A DNA stretch of 11,336 nt from an uncultured Flavobacteriales bacterium (lineage in GTDB: Bacteria; Bacteroidota; Bacteroidia; Palsa-965), in NCBI GenBank assembly GCA_946478675.1, contig CAMLEF010000127.1, positions 1 to 11,336 of the forward strand, read 5' to 3'. The notes under the pieces are model-generated. The model was given only the letters and a program-made list of their open reading frames with translations, had not been told where the DNA came from and ran no database searches. Position 1 is the first letter of the stretch, and each line of letters begins with the position of its first letter. Below are positions 7,610-11,336 of this stretch, one piece after another. A program made the position numbers and the translations under genes.

Positions 7610-7641
7610 AACGGGCGCAAAGTAAAAAACCTGCGCCCGTT
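7610..7641 (-). terminator. Probable terminator after gap
   Basis: AACGGGCGCA (7610-7619) pairs perfectly with TGCGCCCGTT (7632-7641) around a 12-nt loop, just downstream of the GAPDH stop at 7660. On the minus strand the stem is followed by GTTATTTC, a poor U-tract, so termination may be partial. The lipoprotein gene starts only 14 nt past the stem, so this hairpin also sets how much gap transcript reaches that gene. Confidence 0.6.
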
Positions 7642-7659
7642 CTGAATTTGCGTCAACGA

Positions 7660-9144
7660 TTAATAATAACGCAGGCGGATCACTTCAGCGAGGTATTTCG
7701 AGAAGCGCAGCACCTGGCGCGTGTAACCGTATTCGTTATCATACCAAACATACAGTATGATGCTTTTCTTGTCCGGGGAAACAATTGTCGCCTGGCTGTC
7801 GAATACCGACGGGCAGGGATTGCCGATCACGTCGGAGCTGACGAGCTCGTTGGAGAAGGCATACTGGATCTGCTCGACGAGGTTTCCTTTGAGCGCGTAA
7901 CGGCGAACGATCTCGTTCACTTCTTCCTTGCTCGTTTCGCGGCTGATCGTGATGTTGAGGATCGCGAGCGAAACGTTCGGGGTGGGGACACGCACGGAGT
8001 TCGCGGTGAATTTGCCGGAGAGCTGGGGCAGCACTTTTTTCAGCGCGCTTTCCGCACCGGTTTCCGTGATGACCATGTTCAGCGCTGCCGAACGTCCGCG
8101 GCGGTATTTCTTGTGATAGTTATCGAGCAGGTTCTGGTCGTTCGTATACGAGTGAACCGTTTCGATGTGTCCTTTCACAACGCCGAATTCTTTTTCAACG
8201 ACGTACAGGATCGGCATGATCGCGTTCGTCGTGCAGGAAGCGGCGGAGAAAATTTTGTCGGAGGCCGGATCAACGGATTCGTGGTTGACGCCGTACACGA
8301 CGTTCGGAACGTCGCCTTTCGCCGGGGCGGTGAGCAGCACTTTCGCAACGCCTTTCGCTTTGAGGTGACGGCTGAGCGCATCACGATCGCGGAACACGCC
8401 GGTGTTGTCGATCACGAGCGCATTGCTGATGCCGTATGCGGTGTAGTCGACGTCTTCCGGGTTGTTCGCATTGATCATGTGCACGATGTGACCGTTCACG
8501 ATGAGCTGTTTGTTCTCGAGGTCTTCGATGATCGTTCCCGGGAAAGGGCCGTGCACGGAATCCATGCGGAGCAGGTCGGCGCGCTTCACGATCTCTTCGT
8601 TGCTGTTGCCGCGGGTCACGATGGCGCGGAGGCGAAGCTGGTCGCCTTTGCCGGCCTGCGAGATGAGCTCACGCGCAGCCAGGCGGCCGATACGACCGAA
8701 ACCGAACAGCACCACATCTTTCGGCGTGATGGAACCTTTTTCTTCGCCGATAAAATCTTTCAGCTTGTCGGCGACGAAAGCCTGCATGCTCGCATAATTC
8801 CCTTTCTCTTCCGACCATTCAGCGCCGAGGCGGCCGATGTCGATGCGGGACGGCGCGAGATGCGCGAGACGGGTCAGTTCGCCGGCAAGCGCAGCCGTGT
8901 CACGCACGTTGATCGGGCGCTTCACGATGTCCTTCGCATACTGGTGGAGGTTCATGATCTCACTGGCCGAGCGGTCGATCATCTGGTTGCGGAAGATGAT
9001 GAGCTCTACGGATTTTTCGAACCAGAGTGCGCCGATGTGGTTGATCAGCTCGATCGCTGCACGTTCGTTGCCGATCCAGTCCTGAAGTTCCGCTTCATAC
9101 GATTTGGCCTTGCCTTTCTGCGGCTCCATCGTTTCGAGTGTCAT
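7660..9144 (-). CDS. gap: Glyceraldehyde-3-phosphate dehydrogenase, long form with N-terminal extension
   Basis: Interconverts glyceraldehyde 3-phosphate and 1,3-bisphosphoglycerate in the cytoplasm. The protein has 494 residues, against about 335 for classic GAPDH; the extra ~140 N-terminal residues are mostly helical and charged. The Rossmann motif GFGRIGR is at 148-154. The catalytic Cys304 lies in SAASCTTN and the partner His331 in TVHSYTNDQ. RVPTPNVS (385-392) and YDNEYGY (468-474) complete the catalytic domain. After the second Rossmann strand, the Asp that binds the adenosine ribose in NAD enzymes (AIND in E. coli GapA) is replaced: the sequence reads AIVTRGN with Thr177-Arg178. That suggests NADP(H) use and a biosynthetic or gluconeogenic role, as in B. 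subtilis GapB, where this Asp is also lost. Either Met1 or Met6 could be the start; no Shine-Dalgarno separates them. The gene lies downstream of rpoD, with a terminator between them. Confidence 0.95.
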   Translation of the reverse strand: MTLETMEPQKGKAKSYEAELQDWIGNERAAIELINHIGALWFEKSVELIIFRNQMIDRSASEIMNLHQYAKDIVKRPINVRDTAALAGELTRLAHLAPSRIDIGRLGAEWSEEKGNYASMQAFVADKLKDFIGEEKGSITPKDVVLFGFGRIGRLAARELISQAGKGDQLRLRAIVTRGNSNEEIVKRADLLRMDSVHGPFPGTIIEDLENKQLIVNGHIVHMINANNPEDVDYTAYGISNALVIDNTGVFRDRDALSRHLKAKGVAKVLLTAPAKGDVPNVVYGVNHESVDPASDKIFSAASCTTNAIMPILYVVEKEFGVVKGHIETVHSYTNDQNLLDNYHKKYRRGRSAALNMVITETGAESALKKVLPQLSGKFTANSVRVPTPNVSLAILNITISRETSKEEVNEIVRRYALKGNLVEQIQYAFSNELVSSDVIGNPCPSVFDSQATIVSPDKKSIILYVWYDNEYGYTRQVLRFSKYLAEVIRLRYY

Positions 9145-9173
9145 AGTGGTGCGTATTTATTGTTAGGTGTGTA

Positions 9174-9264
9174 ATCCGGTAATTCGGGCATTCGGTAATT
9201 CGGACATTCGGGGATTCGTGAGACGTAAATCCGGTGAGCCGAATGAACGAATTACCGAATGAGC
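9174..9264. repeat. ATTCGGNN octamer tandem repeat with imperfect inverted partner
   Basis: Six consecutive 8-bp units occupy 9174-9221: ATCCGGTA, ATTCGGGC, ATTCGGTA, ATTCGGAC, ATTCGGGG, ATTCGTGA. A right-hand block at 9239-9264 is the inverted copy of 9186-9211, matching 22 of 26 positions; the core 14 bp, CATTCGGTAATTCG at 9189-9202, recur perfectly inverted at 9248-9261. The element sits in the gap between rpoD and gap, in the region where the gap promoter or leader should lie. No protein is supported here. Similar AATTCGG-type repeats are, from memory, common between Bacteroidota genes. Confidence 0.85.
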
Positions 9265-9271
9265 GTATTTT

Positions 9272-9325
9272 AAAAAGCGACAGCCGCAAAGATGCGGGAT
9301 GATACATCCAGATCTTTGCGGCTGT
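9272..9325 (-). terminator. Rho-independent terminator of rpoD
   Basis: A perfect 14-bp stem, ACAGCCGCAAAGAT (9280-9293) with ATCTTTGCGGCTGT (9312-9325), is capped by an inner 5-bp stem GGATG/CATCC. Read on the minus strand it is followed after three bases by TTTTT (9276-9272). It begins about 20 nt downstream of the rpoD stop at 9346. It separates rpoD from gap. Confidence 0.88.
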
Positions 9326-9345
9326 TTAGTCAGTGTTGCATTTTA

Positions 9346-10209
9346 TTATCCGAGGTAAGCCTTGAGCAGTTTGCTGCGCGAGCTGTGACGGAGGCGGCGG
9401 ATCGCTTTTTCTTTGATCTGGCGGACACGTTCGCGGGTGAGGTCGAATTTCGCGCCGATCTCTTCGAGCGTGAGGCCGTGCTGGCAACCGATGCCGAAGA
9501 ACAGCTTGATGACGTCGCGTTCGCGTTCGGTGAGCGTCGCCAGTGAACGTTCGATCTCTTTCTGGAGCGACTCGTTCATCAGCAGGCGGTCGGCGCGCGG
9601 CGAATCGTGGTTCACGAGAACGTCGAGCAGGCTGTTGTCTTCACCGTTGAGCAGCGGAGCATCCATGGAGACGTGGCGGCCGGAAACACGCATGGTGTCG
9701 GCAACTTTATCTTCCGGGAGCTCGAGCACCTGGGAAAGTTCTTCCGCAGTAGGCTCGCGTTCGAATTCCTGCTCGAGGCGGGAATACGCTTTGTTGATCT
9801 TGTTGAGCGAACCGACCTGGTTGAGCGGGAGGCGAACGATACGCGACTGCTCGGCCAGCGCCTGGAGGATCGACTGACGGATCCACCATACGGCGTAAGA
9901 AATGAACTTGAAACCACGGGTTTCATCAAAACGGCGAGCCGCTTTGATCAGGCCAAGGTTGCCTTCGTTGATCAGGTCAGGAAGGCTGAGTCCCTGGTTT
10001 TGGTATTGTTTGGAAACAGAAACGACGAAACGAAGGTTTGCTTTCACCATCTTGGCCAGCGCACGCTCATCTCCATCACGAATCTTCTTAGCCAGGATTA
10101 CTTCCTCTTCAGCGGTAATCAATTCTTCCCGACCGATTTCCTGCAAGTACTTGTCGAGGGAAGCGCTTTCGCGGTTCGTAATCGACTTGGTGATTTTTAA
10201 TTGTCTCAT
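9346..10209 (-). CDS. rpoD: Primary sigma-70 factor of RNA polymerase
   Basis: The housekeeping sigma factor, directing RNA polymerase to most promoters. At 287 residues it is the short Bacteroidota form: it lacks region 1.1 and the large non-conserved insert of E. coli RpoD, and starts with [10 protein letters not shown], characteristic of that phylum. Region 1.2 spans about 15-48 ([20 protein letters not shown]). Region 2 spans about 49-119, with [36 protein letters not shown] and the melting/-7 reading segment [16 protein letters not shown]. Region 3 covers about 128-205, and region 4 about 216-285, with a helix-turn-helix at 246-274 ([20 protein letters not shown]). All regions are intact. 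The gene has its own consensus promoter (10284-10314) and a strong terminator, so it is probably transcribed alone, with htrA upstream on the same strand. The ATG at 10209 matches the family start. Confidence 0.97.
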   Translation of the reverse strand: MRQLKITKSITNRESASLDKYLQEIGREELITAEEEVILAKKIRDGDERALAKMVKANLRFVVSVSKQYQNQGLSLPDLINEGNLGLIKAARRFDETRGFKFISYAVWWIRQSILQALAEQSRIVRLPLNQVGSLNKINKAYSRLEQEFEREPTAEELSQVLELPEDKVADTMRVSGRHVSMDAPLLNGEDNSLLDVLVNHDSPRADRLLMNESLQKEIERSLATLTERERDVIKLFFGIGCQHGLTLEEIGAKFDLTRERVRQIKEKAIRRLRHSSRSKLLKAYLG

Positions 10210-10283
10210 TGGATAACTTGGAGTTTATGTCCTGTTAAAAGAACGCCGGAGAGGGAGAAAAATTTTATCCCGAATTTCCGGCG

Positions 10284-10314
10284 CAAAGTTACGACCCATT
10301 AGCAAGTGCAGCAA
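10284..10314 (-). promoter_or_regulatory. Bacteroidota-type promoter of rpoD
   Basis: On the minus strand, TTG (10314-10312) is followed by 20 bases and then TAACTTTG (10291-10284). This matches the Bacteroidota consensus TTG-N17-23-TAnnTTTG. Transcription would start near 10277, giving a leader of roughly 65-70 nt before the ATG at 10209. An inverted pair GCCGGA/TCCGGC (10245-10250 and 10277-10282) lies in the leader and at the presumed start site. Confidence 0.7.
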
Positions 10315-10326
10315 GCATTGCAGCAA
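10307..10326. repeat. Short direct repeat overlapping the rpoD -33 element
   Basis: TGCAGCAA occurs at 10307-10314 and again at 10319-10326, 12 bp apart from start to start, close to one helical turn. The first copy contains the -33 CAA/TTG of the rpoD promoter. It may be a regulator site or chance. Confidence 0.35.
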
Positions 10327-10332
10327 TCTTTT

Positions 10333-10373
10333 TACAACAAAACGTTAACCTGTTCAGAATGTTGAATTAACGT
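10333..10373 (-). terminator. Possible terminator after htrA
   Basis: ACGTTAA (10342-10348) pairs with TTAACGT (10367-10373), and an inner TTCA/TGAA pairing continues it past a 4-nt bulge. On the minus strand the stem runs into TTTTGTTGT. The stem is AT-rich and weak, so some readthrough from htrA into rpoD is possible. Confidence 0.4.
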
Positions 10374-10416
10374 CTTGCGCACATCGATGAACAACATCTT
10401 TCCATCGACGAAATGA

Positions 10417-11336
10417 TTACATACCGAATGCGTAGTAAGCGCGTGAACCGTTGGGGTAAACTCCTTCGATCAGCACGCCTCCTTTTTTGGCATCAAGAAT
10501 TTGTTTCAATTCTTCCGGCGTCGACACTTGCTTTTTGTCGATTGTTGTAATAATGAAACCTTCTTTGATACCCGCACTGAGCAGTTTGCCCGGGCCGAGT
10601 TTCGCTACACGTAAACCTTTGTCGATGTTCAGTCGCTTCAGGTCTTCGGGCGCAACGGTTTCAAATGTTGCGCCGAGCGATTCCGCTTTGTCGGAGACAT
10701 CATCCTTCTTCAGCAAAGCGGTACTGTTGTTCTTATTCTTCAAGACGACATTCGTGGTCTTTTCTTTCGCATTACGCATGTAGCTGATCGCAACCTTGTC
10801 GCCGGGACGGAAGCGGTTGATCTGTTCCTGTAATTCGGGGACATTGTTCACCTCGACTTCTCCCACACGAGTGATCACATCTCCGGGTTCGATTCCCGCA
10901 TCTGCAGCAGCGCCATCAGCGATCACGCCGTCCACGTATACGCCTTTGAGCGCCGGCAGGTTCTTGTCTTTAACAAGATTTGCATCTACGTCGCGGATGT
11001 TCACGCCAAGATAACCGCGCTGCACCGTTCCGAATTCCATCAGGTCGGCAACGACTTTCCGCACGAGGTTTACCGGGATCGCGAACGAATATCCTGCGAA
11101 CGACCCGGTGCTCGACGCGATCGCAGAATTGATGCCCACGAGCTGTCCGCCGGTATTGACGAGCGCGCCGCCGCTATTGCCGGGATTCACCGCCGCATCC
11201 GTCTGGATGAACGATTCCACCGCGCCCGATCCGCTTCCGTTGGAAGAGATGAGATTAATGTTGCGGGCCTTCGCGCTCACGATGCCGGCCGTTACGGTCG
11301 ACGTCAGGTTGAACGGGTTGCCCACGGCGAGCACCC
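10417..11336 (-). CDS. HtrA/DegP-type periplasmic serine protease, C-terminal part (5' end outside window)
   Basis: A trypsin-fold protease and chaperone of the envelope that degrades misfolded exported proteins. About 306 residues are visible. The frame runs off the window edge; the GTG at 11334 is the internal Val of [14 protein letters not shown], which follows a Trp in this family, so it is not a start. Numbering from that Val, the catalytic Ser54 lies in [11 protein letters not shown]; the His and Asp of the triad and the signal peptide are outside. PDZ1 spans about 107-198 ([32 protein letters not shown]). A divergent PDZ2 spans about 218-303 ([26 protein letters not shown]). The protein ends YYAFGM. 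It precedes rpoD on the same strand with a 207-bp gap. DegP, DegQ and DegS-like members cannot be separated without the N-terminus, but two PDZ domains argue against a DegS type. Confidence 0.94.
   Translation of the reverse strand, partial: VLAVGNPFNLTSTVTAGIVSAKARNINLISSNGSGSGAVESFIQTDAAVNPGNSGGALVNTGGQLVGINSAIASSTGSFAGYSFAIPVNLVRKVVADLMEFGTVQRGYLGVNIRDVDANLVKDKNLPALKGVYVDGVIADGAAADAGIEPGDVITRVGEVEVNNVPELQEQINRFRPGDKVAISYMRNAKEKTTNVVLKNKNNSTALLKKDDVSDKAESLGATFETVAPEDLKRLNIDKGLRVAKLGPGKLLSAGIKEGFIITTIDKKQVSTPEELKQILDAKKGGVLIEGVYPNGSRAYYAFGM

Noticed and set aside
7597..7656. An upstream ATG at 7656 for the lipoprotein
   Set aside because: It would put 20 residues ahead of a clean SPII signal peptide and runs through the gap terminator hairpin.
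7648..9174. A 508-codon open frame antisense to gap
   Set aside because: It shows the same codon-aligned artefact; the minus strand encodes a complete GAPDH.
9174..9264. A possible CRISPR array
   Set aside because: The units are 8 bp with no spacers and partly inverted, which is incompatible with a CRISPR array.
9095..9307. A 70-codon minus-strand frame across the ATTCGG repeat
   Set aside because: Its central residues are just the translated octamer repeat, and it overlaps the 5' end of gap in another frame. No sign of a real protein.
9607..10200. A 197-codon open frame antisense to rpoD
   Set aside because: It is a codon-aligned shadow of an intact sigma factor gene.

Overview
The window reads as ordinary chromosomal DNA of a Bacteroidota bacterium, most likely from the Chitinophagales/Chitinophagaceae side. 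The support for this is as follows. The primary sigma factor is the short 287-residue form that starts directly at region 1.2. The promoter in front of it has the Bacteroidota pattern TTG-N20-TAnnTTTG. None of the visible starts has a usable Shine-Dalgarno sequence. The protein set (DnaE, long-form GAPDH, SPII lipoprotein, PAS-type kinase) fits this phylum. The genes are moderately GC-rich by eye, so rare TTA/CTA/TCA codons leave long antisense open frames that are not genes.

Layout: (1) 2-1192 (+), the C-terminal third of DNA polymerase III alpha (dnaE). (2) 1193-1313, a gap with an inverted octamer repeat and a bidirectional terminator. (3) 1314-2720 (-), an alpha-D-phosphohexomutase (phosphogluco/phosphomannomutase type). 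(4) 2721-3250, an AT-rich divergent intergenic region with a cluster of overlapping palindromes that looks like an operator. (5) 3251-4312 (+), a soluble PAS histidine kinase, overlapping by ATGA a small two-TM membrane protein at 4309-4764 (+). (6) 4768-7596 (-), a 942-residue lipoprotein with a LamG-like domain, a large central region and a C-terminal carbohydrate-binding-like sandwich, ending only 3 bp from the convergent membrane-protein gene. (7) 7660-9144 (-), a 494-residue GAPDH with an N-terminal extension and a cofactor loop suggesting NADP(H). (8) 9145-9345, a gap with an 8-bp-period repeat and the rpoD terminator. (9) 9346-10209 (-), rpoD with its own promoter. (10) 10417-11336 (-), the C-terminal part of an HtrA/DegP protease.

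Most genes are housekeeping: replication, transcription, central carbon and sugar-phosphate metabolism, and envelope protein quality control. htrA, rpoD, gap and the lipoprotein gene all point the same way but are separated by hairpins that look like terminators, so they are probably not one operon. The accessory content is the kinase/membrane-protein pair and the large lipoprotein, whose enzymatic role is unassigned. I found no mobile element, CRISPR array, tRNA or rRNA. The items most worth a second look are the palindrome cluster at 2967-2999, the two octamer-built intergenic repeats, the lipoprotein's possible clan GH-A-like core, and the GAPDH cofactor loop.
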